DNA from: Humulus lupulus | Taxonomy: Eukaryota; Streptophyta; Magnoliopsida; Rosales; Cannabaceae | Reading direction: 5' to 3' | Length of the DNA: 64,000 nt | NCBI RefSeq assembly: GCF_963169125.1 | Contig: NC_084800.1 | Span: 149,230,397 to 149,294,396 of the forward strand | Part shown: piece by piece, positions 43,969 to 55,882 of the stretch | Position numbering within the stretch: position 1 is the stretch's first letter | How the letters are laid out: each line of letters starts with the position of its first letter | Program-made: the position numbers and the translations under genes | The notes under the pieces: model-generated | Told to the model about the DNA's origin: nothing | Databases searched by the model: none | What the model saw: only the letters and a program-made list of their open reading frames with translations

Positions 43969-46576
43969 CTAAGCTCCGTCAGATGGCCCCTTAGAGGTCG
44001 CTGTCTCACCCTGCTCCGCCGTGCCCGAGGCTTCTCCAGTCTCTGAAGGCGGTGCAACTTTCTCAAGGCGAGCTTGGAACTTCACCAGCAAGCGCGCCCA
44101 AAGGCCTAGTGACATGAAGGAGAAGTCAGCCTCCGGATTGTAAGCCCAACAGTGATAGAACAAATCCTGCATGGACTGCTCCGAAGTGGCCCGTTCGGCC
44201 TCTAGGGCGACTTGGGCGGCCTGGATCTCAGTCTTCGCAGCCTCGAGGTCCGTCCGCGAGGGGGCAAGGGAGGCTTCGAGCTCCTGGACCTTCGAGAGGG
44301 CTTTCTCCAACTCGGCCTTCGAGGTTGCCAAGGCATCTTTAGTCGCCTTAGCCCCCCGAAGGGAGGCCTGGTGCTCGGTCCTCATATCCTCGAGCTGAGT
44401 TTTGGTCCTGATGATGCTCCAGTGTAGGGCGACAACGCTCTGCAAAGACAAAGAGACAATTGCCTTAGGAATAAGCAGAGCAAAGAATAAAAAAAACAAA
44501 CAACACAAGTCTAGATTGGCTTACTGTCATGGTCATGCCCATTGAAGATTCCAGCACGTCCACCGGGCTCATTGTCTCGATGGCCCGGCGCTCCTTCTCG
44601 GTGAACTTGTATGTATGACAGACGGCGTAGTTTGCTGACTCATACACCGTCCCCCGGAAGGCCTCTGGGATCTTCTCCAGGTCCTGAGGGTTGACTGGGA
44701 TGCGCACATCGGAGACCGCCACGACCGGAGTCCCGAGCTCCGTTCCTCCGTCCTGAGTGGCGGCTGGAGCTCGCGGAGGTGGGGGAGGCATTTGGCCTGC
44801 TCCTGCGGCAGGAAGAGTTGCTCTCGTGTCCTGGGCAGCCGGGGTTTTCTCCTTCTCCTTTGCCGAAGACTTGGTGGAGGTCCCGGCGGCGCTCCTGGAC
44901 CCCCGGAGCCTTTTTAGTCTTGGTCCGGCCGAGGGGTTTCCCCTGAAGACCGCGCCTCGCAAGTTGTCCTCGGGCTGAGACATCTCTTCTCTCGAAACAA
45001 AAACATTGTTAGTACAAGTTAGCAACCATACAGACAAGGAAAAAGGGTTAAATATAAAAAGTGTGCGAATACTAAGGGAGCCCTACCCCCCGAGCTGGAA
45101 GAACCTAAGACGATTATTTCCCGAACTGGTGCAAGTTCTGGGTCCGGTTCTAACTCAGGGCTTGAGTCTTCTACATACTGCCTAAGCCTCAGAGCATAGT
45201 TACCCCTCTGGAGTGATGGCCATGTGCGTAAGTTGGTCCCATACTCCTCGAATAGGATCGACCTAAAGGCTAGGGTGTTATCTACTACTACGGTACCCCT
45301 AGGCCGGCTCTCTTGGTGATCCAGCATGAGCCGGTCGACACAATGGAGCAGGAGTGTGTTCAGGTCCGGATCGTTTCGGTGACGATGGACGAGCTGCCTA
45401 GGATTGAACCTAGCCAGCCGGGGGTCTGCAGTGGCCCTATCTAGACTCCTAAGCAAGTAAGGGTTACCTTGGCCAGAAGGACCCACGGCTGCTCCGGATT
45501 GGATCCTCTCCTCGCCCATCCTCTGGGTGACTTCCAAGGTCCTCTTCCTGCTCCTCACGAGCGAAACTTCGTCGCCCTCGTCCTCCTCATCTTTATCTCC
45601 CGCGACCTCATCCACGATGATGGGTCTGGTGTCCCGACCTGGGGGCGGCCCCCGGGGCCTCTTTAGGTTCAGGGTTTGGTTTGGAAAAATCAGCTTGCAG
45701 AACACCATCGTCTCGTCCGTCACGAGCACGCGATAATCCTTCTCACTGGGGGGCAGGCCCGCCAGCATTTCGTATTGGCCCCCGAAGGTCACAGACTTCT
45801 CTGTCCTCGCGAAGATGGCTGCAAGGTTAGTTTGAGTCAGAATCTGGTACGGGAGGAGCTAAAATAACACTTAAAAGGTGAGCTAAGGACGAGAGAAACT
45901 TACGAGGACGATTGAAATAGTGATGCTCGCAGTTCCGGAAACCAGTTGACATGAAAAACTGATCCTTAAATTCATTGGGGTGGCTGGGCAGCTCGATGAC
46001 CACCGCCGTATTGGGAAAACGGGTTAAATAGTAGAACCCGTCACCTCGCCCCCTCTGGTTCGGGCTGGCTTTGAGGCAGAAGAAATATAAAATGTCTGCA
46101 GGAGTGGGGACCTCCCACTCGTGCTTCTGGAACAAATACCTCAACCCTGCTAGCAGCCGGTAGGAATTGGGGGGGAGCTGAAATGGGGCCAACCCCACAT
46201 AGTTGAGGAAATCAGCAAAGTACTGATCCAGTGGAAGGAAGGCCCCTGCCTTAAAATGTTCATCACTCCAGGCCGCGAACGACTCGTCGAGTGGCGCACA
46301 GCTCCGCTCGCCTTCTGAAGCAGGTCGAGCCACTACGGACGCTTTCGCCAAGGCGATGTTGTGGGAAAGGAAGATTTTGTTAATCTTTGCCTGGTCGGTT
46401 ATCTTCGAGGCGATCCTTTTCGCCTTAAAGAACGCATCAAGGGCCACCTCGACCTCTTTCTCCACTGTCGGCCCGAAGCGAGGGATCGGAGAGCTAGGCA
46501 TCGCCGCCTTCCCTTTGTCCTGCTGGGAGGCCGAGCTGCTGACGTTCTTCTGTGGGAGATTTCTCTTTGGAGCCAT
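43969..46576 (-). CDS. Tat antisense ORF (aORF), intact four-exon gene
   Basis: I infer exons (minus strand) at 46576-45904, 45818-45087, 44988-44525 and 44439-43969, totalling 2340 nt or 779 codons plus stop. Introns are 85, 98 and 85 bp with GT...AG ends, and phase is kept at every junction. The same junctions fit element E. Residues about 107-222 resemble the putative gypsy-type transposon domain (PF04195): PLDQYFADFLNYVGLAPFQL, LRYLFQKHEWEVP, RNCEHHYFNRP. An acidic stretch (about residue 320) precedes basic RSRKRTLEV. The third exon starts EEMSQPEDN. The final exon is an alanine- and glutamate-rich coiled coil (about 645-720). It converges on gag-pol. Its role is unknown; nucleic-acid or capsid partnership and regulation of the sense transcript are guesses. 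The start is ATG 46576, because it aligns with the first ATG in E. Confidence 0.8.
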
Positions 46577-47320
46577 CTGGTCGCCTAACAAACAAAAGAA
46601 AACATTTTCAGAAAAGGCAACCCAAGCATGAGGAAAAATAAATTATTATTATTTACACGAAAACATTTTCAAAAAAGGCGACCCAAGCGGAGAGTAGGAC
46701 CACGCTGTTCGATGAACACGCGCCTGTGCTCCCAACCGATCCCCGATTACTCGGGATTCATGTGTCAGGAGGGTCAGGATAGAATTTTCCTTGAGGGGAA
46801 AGGTTCAGTAGGCAGGAAATGGCAAAACTTCTTGTGAGGCGTGTTCCTTAAGCTACCCGGTTTTGCACCCAAAATTATCAAAACTCCTACCCAGAAATTT
46901 TCCCTAGAAAAAGCATCCTGAAACCCATACTTTAAAGCGATTTTCTACAACAAATGTGCCCTAACCTAAAAGGGTTGTCACCCTCCATATCCACAAAACC
47001 GAGCAAACCCTTGCATGCGGCTACAGTAAATTTTTTTTACCTAATCTGCAGTAGCATATTTTCAAAACACACAGGGTCAGGAATCTTACTGTGTGTGGCT
47101 GGGAGGTAGACGAAGGTGTTGCGTTGGTAAGAGCTTCGTCGGTGTAATGGCTTCCAAAGCTTCGGAGAAGTCCGTGCGCCTAAGCTTCTTGAACGCTGAA
47201 AGTAGCAATGGCGGGATCGAGGATTTTGTTCTTCTGGAGATATAGAGCGAAGAAGAAGAGGAGCTTGAAGCTTGAAAAATTTCGAATGAAAGGGTGGCCC
47301 ATGCGTAGGGTGCCCACCCC
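46577..47320 (-). other. Leader of the aORF in element F
   Basis: Non-coding on the minus strand. Exon-like leader to about 47089, donor CACAGTAAGATTCC, and intron to an acceptor-like TTTGTTTGTTAG just before GCGACCAGATGG. It matches element E at 2091-2808. Confidence 0.45.
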
Positions 47321-47330
47321 TTTTTATATG
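47321..47330 (-). promoter_or_regulatory. TATA box of the aORF in element F
   Basis: The minus strand reads CATATAAAAAGGGG, aligned with TATATAAAAAGGGGG at 2074 in element E. About 745 bp separate it from the start codon, with the leader intron between. Confidence 0.55.
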
Positions 47331-47576
47331 CGTAAAGGATCACGTATAGAGGGCCATTGGAAGGCCCTGATGGGGGATCCGAGGCCCTCCACTCGAAATG
47401 CGAAACGACGGCTAGGCATGGGCTAGGCCATTAAATGTCGTTCTCGTAAGACGTACCGTCACCACCCACGATGTTCCACGTATCAGACGCCTACATAAAA
47501 GGTGGAATGCGAAGAGTTCATGGGGAAGTGCAAAAGCCCCTACTGTGGTCTCATATATGACGTGGTATACCATGAG
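47331..47576. other. Region between aORF promoter and polypurine tract
   Basis: No gene seen. It would hold upstream elements of the aORF promoter. It is similar to 1826-2057 of element E in reverse. Confidence 0.4.
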
Positions 47577-47595
47577 CAGGAGCTTGGGGGGCAGA
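47577..47595 (+). promoter_or_regulatory. Polypurine tract of element F
   Basis: GAGCTTGGGGGGCAGA directly precedes the 3' LTR, where plus-strand DNA synthesis is primed. Confidence 0.85.
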
Positions 47596-48346
47596 TGTAC
47601 GCCCTGGTTTTCCCACGGGCTTATTAGCAAGCCTAAGCTACTGACTAATCGTAGTTATCTCATGAACTCCCCTGAGACCGGAGCTCCTGTCGTTAGCTCG
47701 AGGAAGCCCCGAAGGGCTCCCCTCCATTTTCCAAGACTGGAGCGGGTCCCCTGAAAGCCGAAGACCGAGCTCAGTATGAAGTCCGTGATACGAGCTTCAT
47801 ATGGAGGCTGTGACCCTTTGCGAAGTCAACACACGCAAGGTAAACGTGCATATATCAGACATCACGTGTCTGATATCCCCCTGACTTCTCGGACACGCAG
47901 CAGGAACGTGCGTATTCAGACACCCACGACTGGGTTGGGCCGTGCGGCCTATTACCTCCTTGCCTATTGACTTGACCACACTTATGTGTCAGGTTTAGGC
48001 ATTAATCATGAATGTCACAGAATTGATACGACAAGTAAGAAGGTCACGGGATGACCTCCCTACCAACTTCCAGGTGCCTTCTCCTATAAATATGGAGACC
48101 CTGGGAGTTGATAGGGCTTGGAAAAATAATCTCTTGTAAGAAATACTTTGTAACCAAATACTCAGTACAGATCAATAATATTGACTAGTGGAGTAGAAGG
48201 ATTTTAACCTTTGAACACCTTAAAAAACCGTGTCTTGAGCTACCCCTTTCGTCCTCTAAGATCATATATCTATTTCGGTTCACATTTAGCACTAATCCTT
48301 TTATTTCATTCTCTTAATTACCTGTTGGCGAAGAACCACGTCAACA
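47596..48346 (+). repeat. Element F 3' LTR
   Basis: 751 bp, TATA box at 48085-48092. It is the same length as the 5' LTR and about 96.4% identical by eye. GATAG follows. Confidence 0.93.
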
Positions 48347-48351
48347 GATAG

Positions 48352-48571
48352 GTCTCTCTTTTTTCTAATAACTCGTCGATAGTTGTTTTTGACAGGTAGA
48401 GATGGTCTCTTTGGTGCACCTTGATTGTATTTGTATTATGTGTGCTTTACCTGCTAGTCTAAATAAGAAGCATGAGTTATTCTGATAGGGCCTGGCCCTT
48501 GACTACTGTATGTAGGTTGAGAAAATGTTTATTACCATGATAGATATTTGTAGATGCTATAGGATTGCTTA
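48352..48571 (+). other. Tekay leader fragment
   Basis: From about 48430 the sequence is nearly identical to 59003-59137 in the leader of element C (ATTATGTGTGCTTTACCTGC, GGGCCTGGCCCTTGACTACT). Element B has inserted at GCTTA in it. The first 80 bases are unassigned. Confidence 0.65.
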
Positions 48572-50899
48572 TGTAACACCCTGGATAGCCAAGACCATTA
48601 CACTGTGTACTTATAAAGTGCAAGACTTGCTAATCAAGTCATTAATTTAAAAACGTGTCATTAGTTTAAGTGTTCTAGGATTAAAAGAAATTTTGGCCTC
48701 AAAAGATACATTTGATAAACTATAAACAGTTATAGAAGGAATCCTTAAAAAGTTTAGTGTTTAGAAGTTGAATTACAAATATTCAAAAGTCAAAGACATC
48801 ATTAGCCCTACTAAGGCAAAACAGGTGATTCTGTCCTCTTGTCCCTGTAACCTCCTCAATTGTGGCAGCTGAGCGGCCTGTCATGTACATTCACCCTGCA
48901 GAGCTCTCCAATCAAGGTTATTCGGTCTTGCCTTTGCCTTTACATGCACCACGCAGCACCCGTGAGCCGAGGCCCAGTAAGAAAACAAGATTCACAACAT
49001 ATACAGTAATATCAAACAGACATTCTAGTAAGCACGTTAAATTATTCAATCCATAGCAAGGTACAAACAATCCCCATCAACACTTAGATTATACAACAAT
49101 TTTATCTATAGCCAAGTTCAATACTAGGGCCGACGCCTTAAGCCGCACCCTCTGTTTAACACACTGACTCCGGCCCGCTTAAACCGAGCTCAGTGTATAA
49201 TAAGCTGTCCTCGGATTCCAGTGTTCGAGCCGTGCCAATTGCACAAGCTAACCGTGGCACACTTAGGCCGTTGGTTTACAATTTACATGGCTTAATACCA
49301 TCCTTTCAATCATATATATATCAGGGAGCCCTTATTCCCCTTCAAATGTTCAACCGGGTGTAGTATTCTTACCTTTAATCTTTTCGGTTTTCGATTACGA
49401 GCAACGCCCCTCAAGCACGATCTGATTCTGAGCCTAAGCCTTTATCACCTAGTCACAACCAGAGTATAAGGCCTCATTAAAACTCAAGTTAAGGTTTCCG
49501 ATTACAAAACAAATCTCCGGGAAAAAAATCCCACCAAGCACAGTAGTGGAATGGTTCCCGAGCTTTCTAGACTTGATCTAAGTCCTTAAAAACCCTAAAA
49601 GATCAAGTAGGCAACCAAGGGCTACGGCCCTTGAAGCTTAGCCATGACCCTAGCCTCAAAACAAAACCAAGGGTCACCCTAGCAAAGACACGTGTCGCGG
49701 CCCTTGCAATGGGCGCCGCGGCGCTCACCCCTGGCCGAGCCTCCTTGGCTCATTTTCATCCTAGGGTCGCAGTGCTCTAGAACAGAGCCGCAGCCCTTCC
49801 CTTTGAACCCAGAAAACCCACCATTTCAAAGTTCAAAACCTCAGCCAAAACCTCCCCTAAACTCCCTAATTCAACACCCAACATTACCACAACTTATTAC
49901 ACAACTTATGCTACACAATTCAACAGAAATTCAGCTAAAAAACCATAGAAATCTCACTTTCAGTTCTTAAAACTCTAAGAACATAAACACCTAATTTTAA
50001 CCAGTCAAGACTCAAACTCAAATCATCAATTCATGAAACAAAGCTTACCTTCTTGATTGAACCCTTCCTCTAGCCTAAACCCAGCTGATTCCAAGTATTT
50101 CCCCAGTTCAATTCCACCCTAATCATCAATTGAACAATACCTCAATACCCAGCTGAAAAGTCAAGTTCTAACCACAGAAAGAAGGAAATTCATGCTTACC
50201 TTAGCCCTGATTTAATCCTTGATTGTTTGCTGAGCTAAACCTTTAAGTTGCTCCTGATTTCCTCTAAGTTTCCAGCAATTCTTCAGCTCCAATTCCCCAA
50301 TTTCCTCTGTTTTTCCCTTGAGTGTTTCTAGTTTAGTTTCCTTTGTTTTTCTTGAGAGTGAGAGAGAGAGAGAGAGTAACTAGCTGAGTAGGAAATTAAG
50401 TCAGTTTATATTTTTTTTCCTAAAGGCTTCCTAACTTTTGTCTTACTTGCTAAGTTAATCCCAAGGCTCAGGGTGCCAGAACCGTCCCCGAGGCCAGAAC
50501 GGTAAAATCCCCCAATATTCCCGCCTAGACATCCTAACCTCAAATATATCTCGAGATATTTATTTTCATGACCCGATAGTCTAAATCATTACCTGATACC
50601 TAAAATATCCCTGACTTGTCCAAAGTCATATTTTAAGTCTCGTTGTGACTTTCCCCGCTATCTGACCCTAGGATCGCCTTGAGTCGTGCCCTGTAAACCT
50701 ACCCACATAATTATGTGGTCCTCACATATATCACATAAATATTACATATTATCACATAATATCATTAATTATCATATAATCATTATTAATCACATGTTCA
50801 CACATTTAAATCACTAATATTCATTCTAATCCCATTTATGCCCTCCCGACACAGTAATCAAGGTCCTTAAGCCTTATTAGCGAATTTTGGGTCGTTACA
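48572..50899 (-). repeat. Element B 3' LTR
   Basis: 2328 bp, minus-strand start TGTAACGACCC at 50899 and end GGGTGTTACA at 48572. It has a GC-rich patch (49690-49800) and a GA-rich microsatellite (50353-50372). Confidence 0.92.
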
Positions 50900-50914
50900 A
50901 CTATCCCCTCCTAA
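50900..50914 (-). promoter_or_regulatory. Polypurine tract of element B
   Basis: The minus strand reads TTTAGGAGGGGATAGT directly before the 3' LTR. Confidence 0.8.
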
Positions 50915-50935
50915 AGAGAATTTCATCCCCAAAAT

Positions 50936-53900
50936 TTACCTGAATAGCTCGGGATACTGATCTCGCATCGCCATCTCTAACTCCCAGGTCGCTTCCTCGA
51001 CCTTGCTATTTCTCCACAATACTTTCACTAACAGAATCGTCTTATTCCGTAAGACTTTGTCCTTCCGATCCAAAATCTGAACTGGTCTCTCCTTATAGGA
51101 CAAATCTGTCTGCAATTCTAAGTCCTCGTACTTCAGCACATGTGTCGCATCAGAAACATACTTCTGCAACATAGAGACATGGAACACATTATGAACTCCT
51201 GATAGCGACGATGGCAAGGCCAGCCTATAAGCCACCTTCCCAATCCTCTCTAGGATCTCAAAAGGTCCAACAAACCGTGGGCTCAGCTTGCCCTTCACTC
51301 CAAATCTCTTCACACCTCTAAGTGATGAAACTCGTAGAAACATGTGGTCCCCAACCTGGAACTCCACGTTGATACACTTAGGATCAGCGTAGCTTTTCTG
51401 TCTACTCTGCGAAGCAAGCATTCTCGCTCGAAACTTTTCAATAGCCTCATTAGTCTTCTGAACCATATCTGGGCCCAAATAACTTCTCTCACCCATCTCA
51501 TTCCAGTGAATGGGCGATCTGCACTTTCTTCCATATAACATCTCATAAGGGGCTACTCCAATCGTGGACTGATAACTGTTGTTATACGAAAATTCGATCA
51601 AGGGAAGATACTTACTCCAAGACCCCTCAAAATCAATCACACATGCCCTGAGCATGTCCTCCAATACCTGAATTGTCCTCTCAGACTTTCCATCAGTCTG
51701 AGGATGAAAAGTTGTACTAAACTTCAGCTGAGTCCCCATGGCTCTTTGCAGAGCTCCCCAAAACTTGGAGGTTAAGATAGGGTCTCGATCAGATACAATA
51801 GACTTTGGAACCCCATGGAGACGAACTATCTCCCTCACATACAACTCTGCATACTATTCCACTGTATAAGTCGACCTCACTAGTAGAAAATGAGCTGACT
51901 TGGTGTATCTGTCCACTGTCACCCACACCGAGTCATGAAGTCCAACTGTCCTGGGTAATCCTCCCACGAAATCCATCGTAATATCCTCCCACTTCCATTC
52001 TGGGATACCCAAAGGTTGAAGCATTCTCGCTGGCCGCTGATGCTCAGCCTTAACCTGCTGACACGTCAAACATCTAGACACATACTCAACTACGTCCTTC
52101 TTCATCCCAGGCCACCAATATATTGTTCGTAGATCCTGATACATCTTCGTGGTACCCAGATGAAGTGAGTATGGTGTAGTGTGAGACTCATCCAATATCT
52201 CTCGTCTAATCCCCTCATCTGTCGAAACACATATCCGTCCCTGATATCGGAGCAAACCTGTCTCAGAAACTGAATAATCCTTAGCTGTCCCCGCTAAGAC
52301 TTGCTGCCTAACTTCCTGCAACTGCGCATCTACCAATTGACCCTCCTTGATCCGCTTTAACAAGGTCGACTGCAAAGTAATATTGGATAACTGGCCTACC
52401 ACCAGTTCTATCCTTGCCCTGACCATCTCATCATCTAATTCCCTCGAAATCTGAGTGGAACTATAAAACTGTCCTGGGCCCCTCCGGCTCAATGCATCAA
52501 CCACCACGTTGGCTTTTCCAGGATGGTAAAGGATGTCACAGTCATAATCCTTAACCAACTCCAACCAACATCTCTGCCTCATATTCAGATCCTGCTGGGT
52601 AAAGAAATACTTCAGATTCTTATGATCAGTGTATATCTTGCACTTCTCGCCATACAGATAATGACGCCACACCTTCAGTGCGAATACCACTGCTGCTAAC
52701 TCCAAATCATGAGTCAGATACCGTTGCTCATAATCCTTCAGCTGCCGAGATGCATAGGCTATAACTTTCTCATTCTGCATCAGCACACATTCTAATCCCA
52801 TCCTTGATGCATCACAGTAGACCACAAACTTTCCTTCCTCCGAAGGAAGACTCAACACAGGTGTAGAGATAAGTCGTCACTTCAACTCTTGAAAGTTGTT
52901 CTCACACTTCTCTGACCAAACGAAATTCTAATTCTTCCTTGTTAATTCTGTCATTGGTGAGGAAATCTTCGAGAACCCCTCTACAAACCATCTGTAGTAA
53001 CTGGCTAACCCAAGTAAACTTTGCACCTCCGAGGCGTTCCTCTACCTCGGCCAATCCCTTAATGCTTCTACCTTGGACAGATCCACCTTAATCCCTTTTG
53101 CCCCAACTATATGACCAAGAAAGGTCACCTCTGGTAGCCAGAACTCACACTTCTTAAACTTGGCATACAACAGATGCTCCCTTAACCTTTGTAGAACTTG
53201 TCAGAGATACTGCTCATGCTCTGCCTCTGAACTAGAGTATACCAAAATATCGTCGATGAAGACTATGACGAACTAATCCAAAAAGTCATTGAACACCCTG
53301 TTCATTAAATCCATGAAAGCTGCTAGGGCATTGGTCAGACAAAAAGACATGACCAAGAACTCATAGTGCCCATACCGAGTCCAGAAGGCCGTCTTTGGTA
53401 TATCCTCATCCTTGATCCTGAGCTGGTGATAACCAGATCGAAGATCAATCTTTGAGAACACCATCTTACCCTGCAGCTGATCAAACAAGTCATCAATCCT
53501 TGGTAGAGGCTACTTATTCTTGATAGTCAGCTTGTTCAATTCTCTGTAATCGATGCACATCCTCAAAGTCCTATCCTTTTTCTTAACAAACAACACTGGA
53601 GCACCCCATGGAGAGTAACTAGGCCTGATGAATACCAAATCCAGAAGTTCTTGCAACTGTATCTTCAACTCTTTCAATTATGCTGGTGCCATTCTGTACG
53701 GTGTTCTAGATACTGGTTCTGTCCCCCGTGCCAACTCAATCTCAAACGGAATCTCCCTGTGCGGTGGCAACCCTGGTAAGTCCTCAGGGAATACATCTAA
53801 AAAATCACGCACCAATCTGGTCTCTCCCGGCCCTGCCGGCATAACTCTAGCAGTATCTACTACACTGGCCAGAAAACCTATGCATCCCCCCTGCAACAAG

Positions 53901-55471
53901 TCTCTGGCTCTCAATGCTGAAATCATGGGTATGCGGAGTCCAGACACCGCACCCACAAAGACAAAAGGGTCCTCGCCCTTAGGCTGAAAAGTAACCATCT
54001 TCTTCCTGCAATCAATCGTAGCCCCATATCTAGCCAACCAGTCCATCCCTAGAGTCATATTGAAATCCTCCATATCTAACTCAATCAGATCCACCAAAAG
54101 CTCCCTACTATCAACCATCACTGGCAGTGCCCTAGTCCATCTCCTAGAAACTACCAGTTCCCTTGTAGGCAATAAAGTCCCAAACCCTGCTGTCCGATAC
54201 TCACTTGGTCTACACAATCTATCAATCACTCTACTAGAAACAAAATAATGTGTAGCACCAAAATCAATCAATACTGTAAAAGAAAAGCCACCACTAGAGA
54301 GCTGACTTGTCACTATCGAGTGACTAGCCTCAGCCTCTGCCTGAGTCAAGGTGAATACCCGATCTGGAGTCAAGCTATCCACCTTTCCTGCTTCACCTTT
54401 CTTTACCGTTGGGTAGTCTTTCCTGAGATGCCCTACTACTCCGCACACAAAGCAAGCCTTAGCCCGACACTCGCCCAGATGGCGTCTTCTGAACCTCGAG
54501 CACTCTAGAGAGGTCTGCCATGCCTCGCCGCCACCCTGACGGCCACCCTGACCACCCCGACCGCTCCTATCAGGACCAGCAGTGGTCGAAGTGTCAGGAC
54601 CCTTTCTCTTGAAATCACTGGGGCCTCCACCCCTACCTGTCCCTGAATAAGGAGGCACCGCTCTGCGGCCTTCACGCCTCACTACACTCTCCCTCCATAT
54701 CTTGTTCTCCACTTCCTTAGCGGTAAGGGCCTTCTCAACGGCCTGGGCATAGGTTGTCCCTCCAGGTACCGTTGTGATCCTGACATCCCGGGCTATCATA
54801 GCATTGAGCCCCCTGATGAATCGATCTTGCCTAGCAGCATCAGTAGGCACAAGATCTGGTGCAAACTTCGCAAGCCTATCAAACGTTAGGGCATATTCAG
54901 TGACAGTCATATTGCCCTGCACAAGACTCACAAACTCATTGACCTTTGTTGCTCGGACAGCAACATTGTAGTACTTCTGGCTAAACAAATCCCTGAAACC
55001 TTCCCAACTCAGGGTAGTAACATCCCTGGTCTGCGATACCACTTCCCACTAGATGCGGGCACCTCAACATATAAGTGGCACAGGCACTCTATCATGCCCC
55101 TCAATCCTCATAAAATCCAGAATCGTAGTGATCATAGTTAGCCATTGCTCGGCTTTCAGCGGATCCGGTCCACCCTCGAAGATTGGGGGTTGCTGCTTCC
55201 TGAACCGCTCATATAACGACTCCCATCTGTTAACAACCTCCTTAGGCTGCACAACTAGTACCACTGCAGGTGGTACAATAAGGGAAACACTCCTTGATGG
55301 AGCCTACTGTCGCAGAATACGGATCAGCTCATCCTGACTCTGTAATCGAGCCTACATATCAGATATTAACTGCTGCCAATTCTCGGGGACTGGCGAAGGA
55401 TTCTGGCCATGGTCATCACTCCCGACCCCAGACCTAGTGCCGGCTAGTCATGTAGATTTTCTTGGATGCAT
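50936..55471 (-). pseudogene. Tekay chromovirus gag-pol, broken
   Basis: Gag starts at the ATG at 55471 (MHPRKST then TGA at codon 8). The capsid core is at 55042-54700. The knuckle CFVCGVVGHLRKDYP (about 54425-54470) has lost its last cysteine. The protease reads IDFGATH instead of IDSGATH (about 54257-54268), which changes the catalytic triplet. RT has FIDDI at 53246-53260, with a stop at 53273. RNase H (52858-52440) has [13 protein letters not shown]. The integrase zinc region includes [11 protein letters not shown], and its catalytic core is at 51980-51600. The chromodomain ends the frame ([16 protein letters not shown], 50960-51010). Further stops lie at about 55041, 53509, 53200, 53043, 52930, 52876, 53678 and 51854. 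Most are explained by C-to-T or G-to-A changes. Confidence 0.93.
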
Positions 55472-55864
55472 AGCTATCCAAGTCAATCTACAAATAATGA
55501 CTCGGCAGTCAGACCATGATGAAAGGGTAAAACTACTCCAAAATCAATCAATAGAACATAACCAACCACAAATAAACAGCATATAGGCATCCATTCATGC
55601 ACAATATACCATTAATCATCCATATGTTCATTTACATGCACGACAATGCTAATAAACATGCCCTAATATTCTCACACAACAGTCAAGGGCCAGGCCCTAC
55701 TAGTATCTCATGCTTCCTAATAATTCAGTAAATAACAGCATTCATAACTCATTTCAGGCATATAAGCACATAAACACATTTACACATTACCGAACCCTGA
55801 TTTGAGCTTGTCTCTAGCAGCGAATGTACATGTCCAGCCTGTCTTCAGGAAACCTTAAACCTAG
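55472..55864 (-). other. Leader of element B
   Basis: Non-coding sequence between primer site and gag, with TTAGCATTGT-type words like those in the leaders of A and C. Confidence 0.6.
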
Positions 55865-55867
55865 GAC

Positions 55868-55879
55868 GCTCTAATACCA
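55868..55879 (-). promoter_or_regulatory. Primer-binding site of element B
   Basis: The minus strand reads TTGGTATTAGAGCG after the LTR end, one mismatch from TGGTATCAGAGC (initiator methionine tRNA type). Confidence 0.85.
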
Positions 55880-55882
55880 AGT

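Larger units (their letters stand above)
34652..48346 (+). mobile_element. Element F: full-length Tat/Retand-type Ty3/Gypsy element
   Basis: 13,695 bp between perfect GATAG target duplications (34647-34651 and 48347-48351). The LTRs are 751 bp each and begin TGTACGCCC and end GTCAACA. They differ at about 27 sites by eye with no indels (about 3.6%). Order: LTR, primer site, gag, protease, RT, RNase H, a second RNase H, integrase, internal polypurine-like site, 120-bp tandem array, antisense gene, polypurine tract, LTR. The second RNase H and the antisense ORF are hallmarks of the Tat lineage. A tandem array at this place recalls the Retand family. Gag-pol is heavily damaged, whereas the antisense gene is intact. 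Confidence 0.95.

Noticed and set aside
49692..49970. Open frame starting MSRPLQWAPRRSP, repeated at about 57048-57293
   Set aside because: It lies within the two LTRs of element B, runs across the GC-rich patch, and has no domain.
50353..50372. GA microsatellite
   Set aside because: A short simple repeat within the LTR, with no sign of special function.
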